From Mesorhizobium sp. (lineage in GTDB: Bacteria; Pseudomonadota; Alphaproteobacteria; Rhizobiales; Rhizobiaceae): a DNA stretch of 64,000 nucleotides. The stretch covers positions 62,001-126,000 of the forward strand of contig NZ_SUGA01000003.1 of the NCBI RefSeq assembly GCF_004963255.1, written 5' to 3'. This document shows, piece by piece, positions 27,133 to 36,334 of this stretch (the first letter of the stretch is position 1; the number at the start of each line of letters is the position of its first letter). Position numbers and translations under genes: made by a program. Below the pieces are notes generated by a model, which was not told the origin of the DNA, searched no databases, and saw nothing but the letters and a program-made list of their open reading frames with translations.

Positions 27133-28299
27133 TCAGTCGGTCACTTCGACCCAGGTCTTGCTCTTGGCGTCGTATTTGACCAGCGTCACCTGCTCGGCCG
27201 TGATGGTGATGTGGCTTTTTTCGGAGAAACCGATATTGCCGGTCATGCCCTTGAAGCCCTGGACCGCGTTGAAGCCTTTCTGCAGGTCTTTCGGCTTGGT
27301 CGACTTCACGTCCTTGATGACCTGCGCCAGCATCTTGATGCTGTCATAGGCGCCCGCCGAAAAGGGCGTGGCATCGACGTTGAACTTCTTCTTGTAGGCG
27401 TCCTTGAACGCCAGAAGTTCCGGACCCGGATGCAGCTCGGTCGTCAGCATCGCGGTGATCGTCCCGTCGGCAAGGTCGCCGGCGAGTTTCGAGTAGGTGT
27501 CGTCGGCGTTGGTCTCGTCATTGCCGTAGACCATGGCCTCGTAACCGATCGAATGCAGGTCCTGCACGAAGGCAGCCTGGTCCTGCGGGGTGAGCCACAC
27601 GTCGACGCATTTGATCCCCGCGGCCTTGATGGCGTTGACCTCCGGCATCAGGCCGGCGGTCGCGCCGGTCGACCAGTTCTCGGTGATGGTGTGATCCATC
27701 GCGATCTTCTTGCCGGCCTTGTCATAGGCAAGCTGGATGCCGAACAGACCGCCCTGTCCGTAGGTGGATGGATCATGCAGCACCGCAAGGCCATCGGGGC
27801 AGTGCTTCAACGCATGCTGGCCGATCTTCTCGCCCCAGGCAAAGGTGTTGAGGCCGAAGTCGAAGACCCACGGGTTCGGCGGGCTGGTCGGCCCGTCGGG
27901 ATTGACGGTCAGGCCGCCATCGTCGACGACGCCGATGGTCGGGAACTTATGGCGCTGCGCCAGTTGCGCCGTGACCGGGCCGGTGTCGGGCGAGCCCGCA
28001 ATAGCGATCGCACCCTGCGACATCAGCTTCTCATAGAGCTGGCCGGACAGCGTGGCCGACGCATTGTCGTTATGCGGGTCGAGCTTAAAGGTGTGGCCAT
28101 CGACACCTCCGGCGGCGTTGACCTCGTCGACGGCCATCTGCGAGCCGTTCACCGTGGCGACGCCGGTCGAACCATAGGCGCCGGTCGTTCCCGCGATGAG
28201 GCCGATGAGATATTCGTCCGCCGCGCCGGCCTGAACACTGAGCCCCCAGAACGCCGTCGTGGCCAGCAACATCGCGGAAGTCGTCGCGCGTTTTCTCAT
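27133..28299 (-). CDS. Branched-chain amino-acid-type ABC substrate-binding protein (LivK-like)
   Basis: The 388-residue periplasmic protein has a Sec signal (MRKRATTSAMLLATTAFWGL, cleavage near AGA-ADE). It has the Peripla_BP_6 fold of LivJ/LivK (LIGLIAGTTGAYGSTGVATVNGSQ is the typical N-terminal ligand loop region; PVTAQLAQRHKFPTIGV follows). GGGAGG precedes the ATG; a 14-codon extension is rejected. It is divergent from the permease and ATPase genes of the same importer, across 577 bp. HAAT-family importers carry amino acids but also amides, urea and aromatic or acyl compounds, so the ligand stays open. Confidence 0.88.
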   Translation of the reverse strand: MRKRATTSAMLLATTAFWGLSVQAGAADEYLIGLIAGTTGAYGSTGVATVNGSQMAVDEVNAAGGVDGHTFKLDPHNDNASATLSGQLYEKLMSQGAIAIAGSPDTGPVTAQLAQRHKFPTIGVVDDGGLTVNPDGPTSPPNPWVFDFGLNTFAWGEKIGQHALKHCPDGLAVLHDPSTYGQGGLFGIQLAYDKAGKKIAMDHTITENWSTGATAGLMPEVNAIKAAGIKCVDVWLTPQDQAAFVQDLHSIGYEAMVYGNDETNADDTYSKLAGDLADGTITAMLTTELHPGPELLAFKDAYKKKFNVDATPFSAGAYDSIKMLAQVIKDVKSTKPKDLQKGFNAVQGFKGMTGNIGFSEKSHITITAEQVTLVKYDAKSKTWVEVTD

Positions 28300-28876
28300 G
28301 TCTGATTTTCCTCCCTGCGATCGGTGGGCAGGAACCGACAACCCGATCGCTCAATTTGCCCTGCGCTTCCCGCGCCCTCTCGGTGGTGGATTTTGCTATC
28401 CCGTTGCCCGGCCTTGTCAACGCGAGCGCCAGCGCCCCGAAGCCGGTTCAGCGACCCTGTAAATGCCACTGGAGAAGCCGACCGGGCACGATCATCGGTA
28501 TCGCCAAAAGGGAGCTCGGCATTTAGGATAACTTATTGCTCTCACTTGCTTTTATATCAAACCAACTTGCTAAAACCGCGCGCCGAAAGACGTCTTGGAC
28601 CGCCTCGCCGCGCCCCGCGTTTCACCGTTCCGAAGCGCCGTCCAATCGCTGCGCTCATAGCTGTTATGTCACTCGCATCAGCTATTTCCGGACGGTCATT
28701 TTCGACTAGGTTTTTGACACCGGCGCAGCATGCCAGAGCTGGACAAATTGCGGCATGGAACCCCCGCCCGACGGTTCATGTTGAATCCGGGCGGCTATCC
28801 GACGGAAGCGTCTCCCGCGAGGCGATCAAGACGGCTGAGGAGCCGACGCCGGCCAGGGGAGAGGGGAAAGCCACCA
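28300..28876. promoter_or_regulatory. Divergent promoter region of the LIV-type importer with ATAGCTGTTAT box
   Basis: No gene is apparent in these 577 bp. The 11-mer ATAGCTGTTAT lies at 28657-28667, embedded in CATAGCTGTTATG and so almost fully dyadic, 210 bp before the livH-like start and 358 bp before livK. An AT-rich stretch (about 28525-28580) may hold promoter elements. Confidence 0.5.
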
Positions 28877-29776
28877 GTGCTGCAATTCGTGTTGAGCGGG
28901 GTAGCGATAGGATCGATCTACGGTATGATCGGCATGGCGCTCGCGATCTCGTTCTACGTCACCCGCATCATCAATTTCGCGCAGGGCCAGCTGATGATGG
29001 TGACCGTCATGGTCACCGCCGAGCTCGCCTCCTCCGGCTATCCGATCTGGCTGGCCGCGCTTGCCGGCCTGGCGTGCTCGTGCATCGTCGGCATCCTGTC
29101 CTATGTCATCGCGGTGCGGCCGATCCTTTTGTCGAACCGCTTCAGCTTCGGCTGGCTGGTCTCGACGCTTGGCTTCGCTGTGATCGTGGAGAACGCGGCC
29201 GCCTATATCTGGGGCCCGACGTCGCAGGCTTTTCCGCCGATCCTCAACGGCATCAGCCTGCCGATCGGCGGCGCGGTGCTGACTGCCCAGCAGCTTCTCG
29301 CCATCGTCACTGCCGCGGTGCTTGCCGCCGGCTTCGAGATCGTGCGGCGCTACACGCTGTTCGGCAAGCTCGGCATGGCGACGGCGGCCGACCCCGAGAT
29401 GGCATCGGCGATCGGCGCCAACACCACCGTCGTCGCCATCGTCGCCTTCGCGGTCTCCGCCGTCTACGCCGGGGTCGCGGGCCTGCTCATCGGACCTTCC
29501 ACCTTCGCCAATCCCTATCTCGGCGATACGTTCGGAACCTACGGCTTCATTGCCATGATGATCGGTGGCGGCACCGAGCGGCCGATAGCTGCGATGTTCG
29601 GCGGCCTGCTGCTCGGTGTCTGCGCGGAAGGCGCCAACGCGCTGATCAATTCGCAGGCTTCGGACTGGTTTCCCTTCATCGTGCTCGTGCTGATCCTGAT
29701 CGTCTCGCCCAAAGGCCTGTTCAGCACCAGCAATCCCCTGTTTCGCCCGCGCCGAGCGGCCGTGACGCGCGGCTGA
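28877..29776 (+). CDS. Branched-chain amino-acid-type ABC permease (LivH-like)
   Basis: The 299-residue inner-membrane permease begins LQFVLSGVAIGSIYGMIGMA and contains RIINFAQGQLMMV, the usual LivH signature region. Near the C-terminus GTYGFIAMMIGGGTERPIAAMFGG is the conserved cytoplasmic loop. I took a GTG start at 28877 with GAGGGG upstream. The open frame extends 49 codons further but codes for Arg/Pro-rich sequence unlike a permease. A fused LivM-LivG gene follows after 7 nt. Confidence 0.87.
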   Translation: MLQFVLSGVAIGSIYGMIGMALAISFYVTRIINFAQGQLMMVTVMVTAELASSGYPIWLAALAGLACSCIVGILSYVIAVRPILLSNRFSFGWLVSTLGFAVIVENAAAYIWGPTSQAFPPILNGISLPIGGAVLTAQQLLAIVTAAVLAAGFEIVRRYTLFGKLGMATAADPEMASAIGANTTVVAIVAFAVSAVYAGVAGLLIGPSTFANPYLGDTFGTYGFIAMMIGGGTERPIAAMFGGLLLGVCAEGANALINSQASDWFPFIVLVLILIVSPKGLFSTSNPLFRPRRAAVTRG

Positions 29777-29783
29777 GGTGAGC

Positions 29784-31628
29784 ATGGCCCCTGCATTCGA
29801 TACTCACTCGGGCGCCGCCGCTCCAAGGCTTCGCATCGGCCGCTGGCGCACCGCCGGGCTTGCCGCTGTCCTGATCGCCTATCTGGCGGCCACCGCCTAT
29901 GTCGCCCACACCGACCTCGGCCTGCAGAGCCTAGTGCTGGTGGCCGCTGTCTTCGGCATCCTTGCGATCAGCCTAGACCTCGTGGCCGGGATGCTCGGCC
30001 TCTACTCGCTGGGCCAAGGCGGCTTTTTCGGACTCGGCGCCTACGCGACGACGATCCTTGCCAACGACTATGGCTGGAACGTCTTCGGCCTGCTCGTGCT
30101 GGTCCTGGCGGCAACGGGCTTGATCGGCATGGCCGTGGGCGCAATGTCGCTTAGGGTCAGCGGCCTCTACTTCGCCATCACCACCTTCATCTTCACGCTG
30201 GTGCTGACGGTCCTGGCGACCGACATGGTCACCGTCACCGGCGGCCTGCAGGGATTGCTCGGCCCGGCCTTTCCGGATTTTCCGGCAGACCTGGAATGGC
30301 TCGGTACGCCGCTTGTGTGGTGCATCATGCTGGCGCTGCTCGCCTGCCTCGGCCTGGTCTGGAACATCCGCCATTCGCCGCTCTACCCGATCCTGCTTTC
30401 GATCCGCGATGCCGAGCCTTTCGCCGAGGCCGCCGGCGCGCGCACGGCGGCGATCAAGGTCGGCGTCTTCGGTGTCTCGGCCGCGATGGCCGGAGGAGCC
30501 GGCTGGCTCTTTTCCTTCCTCGGCGTCGTCTCTCCCAGCCAGTTCGACTGGTCGGTGTCGCTGAACGTGCTGGTCATGGTGCTGATCGGCGGCATCAACA
30601 CCAGCATCGGGCCGGTCGTGGGCGCGATGTTCGTCTCGATGTTCCCGAATGTCGTCAACATCAATCCCTGGCTGCAGGAGATCGTCTACGGAGCGCTCTC
30701 GATCCTGGCGATCACGCTGTTGCCCGACGGTGTCGTCGGCATTGCGCGGCGCGCGCTTGCCCGGCGCGCCGGCGGCATCGCTCCGGTGGCGGATGCGGCC
30801 TCGGCCGAAGCCCTGCCTGCCGCGCCCACCGTCGCAGCTTCTCCCACTTCGCCGAGGGACTCAGAGGTGATCGTGGAGTGCCGGGGCATCGAATTCGGCT
30901 ACGGGCTCGGCCCGAAGGTCCTGCGCAATATCGACCTGGCCGTCCGCCGCGGCCATATCCATGGCCTGATCGGCCCGAACGGCTCGGGAAAGAGCACGCT
31001 GGCCAATGTGATATCGGGCCGCCTGACGCCGCATGCCGGAGAAGTCCTGCTCAAGGGCATACGCGTCGACGGCATGCCGGCGAGCAGCCGCTCGCGGCTG
31101 GGACTGCGGCGCACCTTCCAGGCCGCGCAGTTGGTCAAGGAACTGACGCCGACGCAGAACGTCATGGTCGGGCTCTTCGACCGCGTGCCGCGCATCGTCG
31201 GCCGCGCGCCGCTCTGGCCGATGCTTGCCTCCGGCCGGCGCGACCTCTCGGCCATGCAACGCCGCGCCAGCGAGGCTCTCAGCCTCGTCGGCGCCGGCGA
31301 CTGGACGGCAAGGCAGGTGGCGGACGTTCCGCACGGCATCGAGCAGTTGACGCAGCTCGCCTCGGTCTGCGTGGCCGGACCGGACATCATCGTGCTCGAC
31401 GAGCCAGCGACCGGACTGTCCGCCAAGGAGGTCAGGCATCTCGCCGCGATCCTGGCCAGTCTGAAGACTCAGGGCGTGACGATGATCATCATCGAGCACC
31501 AGACGCGCTTCCTGTTCCCGCTCTGCGACCGCGTGACCGTGCTCAACGCCGGCGAAGTGATCCTCACCGGCTCGGCCGACGAAGTGCGCGCCGACCCGGT
31601 GGTCAGACAGGTGTATCTCGGCGAATGA
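29784..31628 (+). CDS. LivM-type permease fused to LivG-type ATPase
   Basis: The 614-residue protein combines a LivM permease (about 1-330: LDLVAGMLGLYSLGQGGFFGLGAYA is the typical motif region) with a LivG ATPase (about 365-614). The ATPase has Walker A GPNGSGKST (397-405) and Walker B IIVLDEPATG (about 535-544). The ATPase signature is degraded: VPHGIEQLTQLASV stands where LSYGEQRRLEIAR is usual. LivM-LivG fusions are known in this superfamily. The start is an ATG at 29784; GTG at 29778 is also possible. Its stop overlaps the livF-like start (ATGA). Confidence 0.88.
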   Translation: MAPAFDTHSGAAAPRLRIGRWRTAGLAAVLIAYLAATAYVAHTDLGLQSLVLVAAVFGILAISLDLVAGMLGLYSLGQGGFFGLGAYATTILANDYGWNVFGLLVLVLAATGLIGMAVGAMSLRVSGLYFAITTFIFTLVLTVLATDMVTVTGGLQGLLGPAFPDFPADLEWLGTPLVWCIMLALLACLGLVWNIRHSPLYPILLSIRDAEPFAEAAGARTAAIKVGVFGVSAAMAGGAGWLFSFLGVVSPSQFDWSVSLNVLVMVLIGGINTSIGPVVGAMFVSMFPNVVNINPWLQEIVYGALSILAITLLPDGVVGIARRALARRAGGIAPVADAASAEALPAAPTVAASPTSPRDSEVIVECRGIEFGYGLGPKVLRNIDLAVRRGHIHGLIGPNGSGKSTLANVISGRLTPHAGEVLLKGIRVDGMPASSRSRLGLRRTFQAAQLVKELTPTQNVMVGLFDRVPRIVGRAPLWPMLASGRRDLSAMQRRASEALSLVGAGDWTARQVADVPHGIEQLTQLASVCVAGPDIIVLDEPATGLSAKEVRHLAAILASLKTQGVTMIIIEHQTRFLFPLCDRVTVLNAGEVILTGSADEVRADPVVRQVYLGE

Positions 31629-32347
31629 GCGAACAGCCCACCCTCGAAATCAACTCGTTAAGCGCCGGCTACGGCCGCTTCGACGTCGTGCGCGACGTGG
31701 CGCTCAGCGTCGGCAAGGGCGAGGCCGTGGCCTTGCTTGGACCGAACGGCGCCGGCAAGACGACGGTACTGCGCGCCATCATGGGCCTCGTCAAGCAGCG
31801 GCGCGGCCTGATCCGCATCGGCGGCACCGACGTCTCGGCGCTGCCCACCCATCGTATCGCCCGCGGATTGGCCGCGATCGCGCCCGAGGGACGCCGCCTG
31901 TTCCTCGACCAGTCGGTGGAGGACAATCTGCTCCTGGGAGCCCTGCATCTGCGCCACGACAAGGCCCGCATCCAGACCTTGCTCGCCTCGGTCTACGGAC
32001 TCTTCCCGGTGCTCAAGGCTTACCGCCAGCGGCTGTCGTCTTTCTTGAGCGGCGGCGAGCAGCAGATGGTCGCGATCGGCCGCATGCTGATGAGCGACCC
32101 CGAGATCATGCTGCTCGACGAACCGTCGGTGGCGCTTTCTCCGGTTGCCGTCGACATCGTGGTCAAGGCGATGCTGGAGCTGCGCAAGCGCGGCGCCTCG
32201 CTGCTTCTGGTCGAACAGCGCACCGATGTCGCGACCCGGGTCTGTGACCGGCTCTACGTCATGACGCATGGCGAGATCGTCGACGAGATGAAGCCGGAGA
32301 CGATCCGCTCCGGCGGCATGTCGATCCTCAACAAATATCTCGGCTGA
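31625..32347 (+). CDS. Branched-chain amino-acid-type ABC ATPase (LivF-like)
   Basis: The 240-residue ATPase has Walker A GPNGAGKTT near residue 40, signature LSGGEQQMVAIGRML and Walker B IMLLDEPSVAL, with LFLDQSVEDNLLLGA typical of LivF. Here the signature is intact, unlike that of its LivG partner, so the importer may have one strong and one weak ATP site. The start overlaps the preceding stop by 4 nt. The longer open frame upstream is a shadow of the fusion gene. Confidence 0.9.
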   Translation: MSEQPTLEINSLSAGYGRFDVVRDVALSVGKGEAVALLGPNGAGKTTVLRAIMGLVKQRRGLIRIGGTDVSALPTHRIARGLAAIAPEGRRLFLDQSVEDNLLLGALHLRHDKARIQTLLASVYGLFPVLKAYRQRLSSFLSGGEQQMVAIGRMLMSDPEIMLLDEPSVALSPVAVDIVVKAMLELRKRGASLLLVEQRTDVATRVCDRLYVMTHGEIVDEMKPETIRSGGMSILNKYLG

Positions 32348-32380
32348 CGCCTGAAACCGTCTCGAGCGACGTGACGCCTC

Positions 32381-33394
32381 TCACGCCGAGGCGGCGTAGC
32401 GCCGCGCGAGCGCCGACATGCCGACGGCGAGAACCAGGATCCCGCCCTTGAAGATCGGCTGGAAGTGGGTGGGCGCGCCGAAGATGCTGAGCCCGTTGAA
32501 GCCGACCGCCAGGATCAGCACGCCGACCAGCGTGCCGGTGATGTGGAACTCGCCTTCACGCAAGGTGGCGGAGCCGAGGAACACCGCGGCAAAGGCGTCG
32601 AGCAGATAGCCGTCGGCGGCGGCCAGTGTGCCGCTGCCGAGCAGCGACGACAGCAGCGTGCCGGTGAGCGCCGCGCAGAAGCCGGCGGTGGCGAAGGCGA
32701 AGATCTTGATGCGGTCGACGCGAATGCCGGACAGCCTCGCCGCCTCCATGTTGCTGCCGACGGCCTGCATCTTCTGGCCGATGTCGGTCTTGTTGAGCAC
32801 CGTCCACAGCGCCAAAAGCACGACGACCATGATGATCACCGGATTGGGCAGGCCGAAGACGATGCGGCCGAGCGAGATGTCGGTGAAGGCGCGCGGGATG
32901 CCGGTGGCGATCGGAAAGGCGCTGTAGGTGAAACCGATGCCGGTCAGCATCGTGCCGATGCCAAGCGTCGAGATCACGGCATTGATCCGGACCTTGGTCA
33001 CGAGCAGGCCGTTGAGGATGCCGATGCCCGCGCCGAGGGCCAACGCGCAGATGATGCTCAGCCAGATCGGAAAGCCTTCATAGGCCATCAGACCGGTGAC
33101 GATGAGGCCGACGAAGCTTGCCACGTAGCCGATGCTGAGATCGAACTCGCCGACTACAAGCGTATAAGTCAAGCCGCTGGCGATGATCGCGGTGAGCGAA
33201 GCCTGGCTCAGGATGTTGAGGAAGTTGGCGCGCGACAGGAAAACGCCCGGCGCGTTGGCCGAGAAGAAAAGCACCATCAAGAGCAGTCCGATGATCGTCC
33301 CATAGCGCGACAGACCGATCAGCGCGGTTCGCTTCCATGAGGATTTGCGGGGCCGCGGCGCTTCCTTTGCCATGGGGACAGTCTCGGCCGTCAT
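32381..33394 (-). CDS. CUT2-family sugar ABC transporter permease (importer 4)
   Basis: The 337-residue inner-membrane permease of the RbsC family has VVGEFDLSIGY, where GEFDLS replaces GGIDLS, and FLGSATLREGEFHITGT in place of the usual GGT-GGxGG loop. A basic N-terminal tail of about 24 residues precedes the first hydrophobic segment. Only one permease gene is present, so the channel is probably a homodimer. The operon order is binding protein, ATPase, permease, unlike the other CUT2 sets here. The start overlaps the ATPase stop by 4 nt. Confidence 0.9.
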   Translation of the reverse strand: MTAETVPMAKEAPRPRKSSWKRTALIGLSRYGTIIGLLLMVLFFSANAPGVFLSRANFLNILSQASLTAIIASGLTYTLVVGEFDLSIGYVASFVGLIVTGLMAYEGFPIWLSIICALALGAGIGILNGLLVTKVRINAVISTLGIGTMLTGIGFTYSAFPIATGIPRAFTDISLGRIVFGLPNPVIIMVVVLLALWTVLNKTDIGQKMQAVGSNMEAARLSGIRVDRIKIFAFATAGFCAALTGTLLSSLLGSGTLAAADGYLLDAFAAVFLGSATLREGEFHITGTLVGVLILAVGFNGLSIFGAPTHFQPIFKGGILVLAVGMSALARRYAASA

Positions 33395-34941
33395 GCCGCT
33401 TCTCCTTGATCGTCATGCGCATCGTGATAGCTGAGCTCGATAATGCTCGCTTCGGTGATGTCGGCGCCGGTGAGTTCGCCGGTGATGCGGCCCTCGCGCA
33501 TCACCAGGACGCGGTCGGCCAGCAACGTGAGTTCCTCGACGTCGGAGGAGATCACCAGGATGCCGACGCCGGAGCGGGCAAGGGCGCGGATGGCGTCGTG
33601 GATCTCCTCGCGCGCGCCGATATCGACGCCCCGCGACGGCTCGTCGAGGATCAAAAGCCTGGTTCCGGCATTCAGCCAGCGCGCGATCAACGCCTTCTGC
33701 TGGTTGCCGCCTGAAAGGCCGGCGATCCTGGCCGTGACGCCCGGTGTCTTGATGCCGAGATGGGCGACGAGGCTTTCCGCCTGCCGCCGGCTCTTGGCGT
33801 CGGAAAGGAACGGAAAACCGGGCACGCTGCGCAGCAGCTTCAGTGTTGAGATGTTGATATTGAAAGCTACAGATTGCTGCAGCATCACCCCTTGCGAGCG
33901 GCGCTCCTCAGGCACCAGGGCGATGCCTGCCTCGACCGCCTCGGACGGGTTGGCGACAGTGAGCCGCTTGCCGTCCAGTTCGAAATGACCGACCTCGGGG
34001 CGGGCAAGCCCGGCGACGAGATGAGCGAATTCGGTGCGGCCGGCGCCAACCAGCCCGCCCAGCGCCAGAACCTCCCCCTTGTAGAGATGGAGGCTCACAT
34101 CCTTCACCGCCTGCTTCCAGGCAATAGCGTGGGCGGAAAAGATGGGCTGCCGACTGCGGTCGGCGGCGAGCCGGTCGCGCTCGTCCGGCGTGCGGACGGC
34201 ATGGCCGATGATGGCGCGGACCAATCCCTTCTTGTCAAGCGCGCCGCGCTCGGCCTGGCTGACGATGCGGCCGTCGCGGAGCACGGTGATCCTGTCGCAA
34301 AGCTGCAGCACTTCTTCCAGCCGATGCGACACGTAGAGGATGGCGACGCCCTGGGCGGCGAGATCGCGGATGATGGCGAAGAGCTGCTCGCTTTCCGGCT
34401 CGGAGAGCGAGGCTGTCGGCTCGTCCATCGCGATCATGCTGGCGTCGCGGGTAAGCGCCTTGCCGATCATGACCAGCCAGCGCTGGGCGACCGACAGCTC
34501 GGAGACTTTCGTGTCGAGCGGAAACCGGATGCCGACGCGCTCGGCCGCGGCGCGCGCGGCGACGCCCGAGCGCTTCCAGTCGATCATGCCGAACCGCGTC
34601 ACCTTCGGCGCGCCGAGCAGCATGTTCTGCAGGGCGCTGAAATGCGGGATCAGATTGAGTTCCTGATGGATGAAGGCGAGGCCCGCGCGCTCGGACGCCT
34701 TCGGCGAGCCCAGCTGAAGCTCATTGCCCGCGATCGTCACGCTGCCCTGGTCCGGACTGGTGACGCCGGCGAGACAGCGGATCAGCGTCGACTTGCCGGC
34801 GCCGTTTGCGCCGACAAGGCCGTGCACCCGGCCGCGCTCGATATCGAGATCGGCGCGGTCGAGCGCGAGTTCGCCCGCAAAGGATTTGGTCAGGCCGCGG
34901 ATGCGCATCCATGCGCCGGCGGCCGAGACGGGCGCCGACAC
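33391..34941 (-). CDS. CUT2-family sugar ABC transporter ATPase, tandem domains (importer 4)
   Basis: The 516-residue two-domain ATPase has, in domain 1, Walker A GANGAGKST near 42, signature LSVAQRWLVMIGKAL and Walker B MIAMDEPTASLS. In domain 2 it has GLVGAGRTE, signature LSGGNQQKALIARWL and Walker B LLILDEPSRGVDIGA. The VPEERRSQG loop before the second domain core is typical of RbsA-type proteins. It lies downstream of the binding-protein gene after a 40-nt gap filled by a hairpin, and its stop overlaps the permease start. Confidence 0.92.
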   Translation of the reverse strand: MSAPVSAAGAWMRIRGLTKSFAGELALDRADLDIERGRVHGLVGANGAGKSTLIRCLAGVTSPDQGSVTIAGNELQLGSPKASERAGLAFIHQELNLIPHFSALQNMLLGAPKVTRFGMIDWKRSGVAARAAAERVGIRFPLDTKVSELSVAQRWLVMIGKALTRDASMIAMDEPTASLSEPESEQLFAIIRDLAAQGVAILYVSHRLEEVLQLCDRITVLRDGRIVSQAERGALDKKGLVRAIIGHAVRTPDERDRLAADRSRQPIFSAHAIAWKQAVKDVSLHLYKGEVLALGGLVGAGRTEFAHLVAGLARPEVGHFELDGKRLTVANPSEAVEAGIALVPEERRSQGVMLQQSVAFNINISTLKLLRSVPGFPFLSDAKSRRQAESLVAHLGIKTPGVTARIAGLSGGNQQKALIARWLNAGTRLLILDEPSRGVDIGAREEIHDAIRALARSGVGILVISSDVEELTLLADRVLVMREGRITGELTGADITEASIIELSYHDAHDDQGEAA

Positions 34942-34944
34942 CTA

Positions 34945-34967
34945 GCCGCTCCGTTTCGCGGAGCGGC
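34945..34967 (-). terminator. Hairpin between binding-protein and ATPase genes (importer 4)
   Basis: GCCGCTCCG (34945-34953) pairs with CGGAGCGGC (34959-34967) around a 5-nt loop. It occupies the short gap after the binding-protein gene, as in importers 2 and 5. Partial termination or mRNA protection is inferred. Confidence 0.6.
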
Positions 34968-34981
34968 CCAGCCTGTATGTC

Positions 34982-35920
34982 TTACATGCCATTGGGGTGT
35001 TCGGCCATGAACTTGTCGACATTGTCCTTGGTCACCACCACGCCGGGGATCTCGATGGTCTTCGGCTGCCAGGAATCGCCGGCTTTCATGGAGTCGAGAA
35101 TGGCCTGGAACACTTCCTTGCCCTCCTGATAGGCGGGCTGCCAGACGGTGGCCGTCATGTCGCCTTCCTTGACCAGTTGCAGGGCCTGGGCGCTGCCGTT
35201 GATCGACACTGTCGTCACATCGGTGCGCCCTGCCTGGCGCAGCGCCGCCACGGCGCCCTGCATCGGCTCGTCCCAGCACGACCAGATGGCGAGCGGCGTG
35301 TCGCCGCCGGCCGGATGCGCGGTGAGCCAGGCCGCGGCCGTGGCGTTGCCGAACTGGACCTGCCCGGGCGCGACCACTTCGCTGTAATCCACCTTGACGC
35401 CCGACTTGCCCTTGACGCCTTCGTCGAAGGCCATGCCGCGGTCGATGCAGAGCTTGCCCGGATGGAAGGTCATGGCCAGCACATTGGCCTTATCGCCGGC
35501 CTTCTCCAGGAGGTACTTGACCGAATCGTCGCCAACCTGCCGGCCGCTGGTCGTCGCCACGATGCCGGGGACGATCTCGCCGCCCCAGGTGCCGACGGGG
35601 ATATGCGCGTCGCGCGCGGCCGCCAGGCCGGAGCCGATCGAACTGCTGGCGAAGGCCAGCACGAAGATGGCGTCGACATGCTGGGCCGCGAAGCTGTTCA
35701 TCGCTGCGTTGGCCTGATCGGCGCTCGCCTGCGTGTCGGTCACCTTGACGTCCCAGCCGGCTGCTTTGGCGGCGTCCGTCGCCCCGCCGATGACCGCGAT
35801 GTTCAGCGCGTCATTGGCGAGCAGCGCGACGATGCCGAGCGTCTTGTGGTCCTGCGCCTGCACGGCGGTTGAAACGATCATCGTTCCAGCGGTCAGTAAG
35901 GCAAGCAAAAGCCTTTTCAT
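34982..35920 (-). CDS. Sugar ABC transporter substrate-binding protein (importer 4)
   Basis: The 312-residue periplasmic binding protein has a Sec signal (MKRLLLALLTAGTMIVSTAV, cleavage near VQA-QDH). The mature part shows Peripla_BP_4 blocks (TLGIVALLANDALNIAVIGG, VDAIFVLAFASSSIGSGLAA, WSCWDEPMQGAVAALRQAG). AGGAGG lies upstream of the ATG. A long open extension is rejected because it lacks a site and covers the operator region. It is the first gene of the operon, under a divergent promoter with two LacI-type palindromes. Confidence 0.9.
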   Translation of the reverse strand: MKRLLLALLTAGTMIVSTAVQAQDHKTLGIVALLANDALNIAVIGGATDAAKAAGWDVKVTDTQASADQANAAMNSFAAQHVDAIFVLAFASSSIGSGLAAARDAHIPVGTWGGEIVPGIVATTSGRQVGDDSVKYLLEKAGDKANVLAMTFHPGKLCIDRGMAFDEGVKGKSGVKVDYSEVVAPGQVQFGNATAAAWLTAHPAGGDTPLAIWSCWDEPMQGAVAALRQAGRTDVTTVSINGSAQALQLVKEGDMTATVWQPAYQEGKEVFQAILDSMKAGDSWQPKTIEIPGVVVTKDNVDKFMAEHPNGM

Positions 35921-36112
35921 CTGGGAAATCCTCCTCTCCCGTTGGTGCCGGCCCATGGCGGACCGACCGTTCCCTCTCCTCGGACTCCGACCAGGGGCGC
36001 CGGGACACCGGCTTTGCCGTGTCCGTCGGGCACCCCTGCCGGCCGCTTGCATGCACGCCTCCGCTGCGGCTCTCACGAGCCAACATGAGACAGAGGCGCC
36101 TGCCGCTTGATC

Positions 36113-36128
36113 TTGGTACCGGTACCAT
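36113..36128. promoter_or_regulatory. LacI-family operator TTGGTACCGGTACCAT
   Basis: This near-perfect palindrome is centred on CG, as in LacI/GalR-family operators, and lies 193 bp upstream of the importer 4 binding-protein start. It is one of four copies of TTGKTAYCGGTAYCAA within 3.7 kb around the LacI-family gene at 38699. The consensus also resembles the operator of the E. coli gluconate repressor GntR, a LacI-family protein. Confidence 0.72.
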
Positions 36129-36242
36129 ATGGCAGTTTTAGCAGACCGGCAATAGCCGCCGTCGCTCTGCCCGAGAAATTCGCCGTTGCGACATCCCATG
36201 TGATTTGAAATGAACGAGTTCGCGTTGCCAAGCTGATTTTTC

Positions 36243-36258
36243 TTGTTATCGGTATCAG
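36243..36258. promoter_or_regulatory. LacI-family operator TTGTTATCGGTATCAG
   Basis: This second palindrome of the divergent region 35921-36334 lies 77 bp before the SDR start at 36335. With the site at 36113 it brackets about 130 bp, a spacing that would allow looping by a tetrameric or paired repressor. The rest of this 414-bp region shows nothing else recognisable. Confidence 0.7.
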
Positions 36259-36334
36259 GCTGGGGCTATGGCTGAGGCGGTCTAAGTGGAGAGCGCCGCG
36301 AGCGCGTAACAGCTCGAGCGAGATGGGAGCAGAC

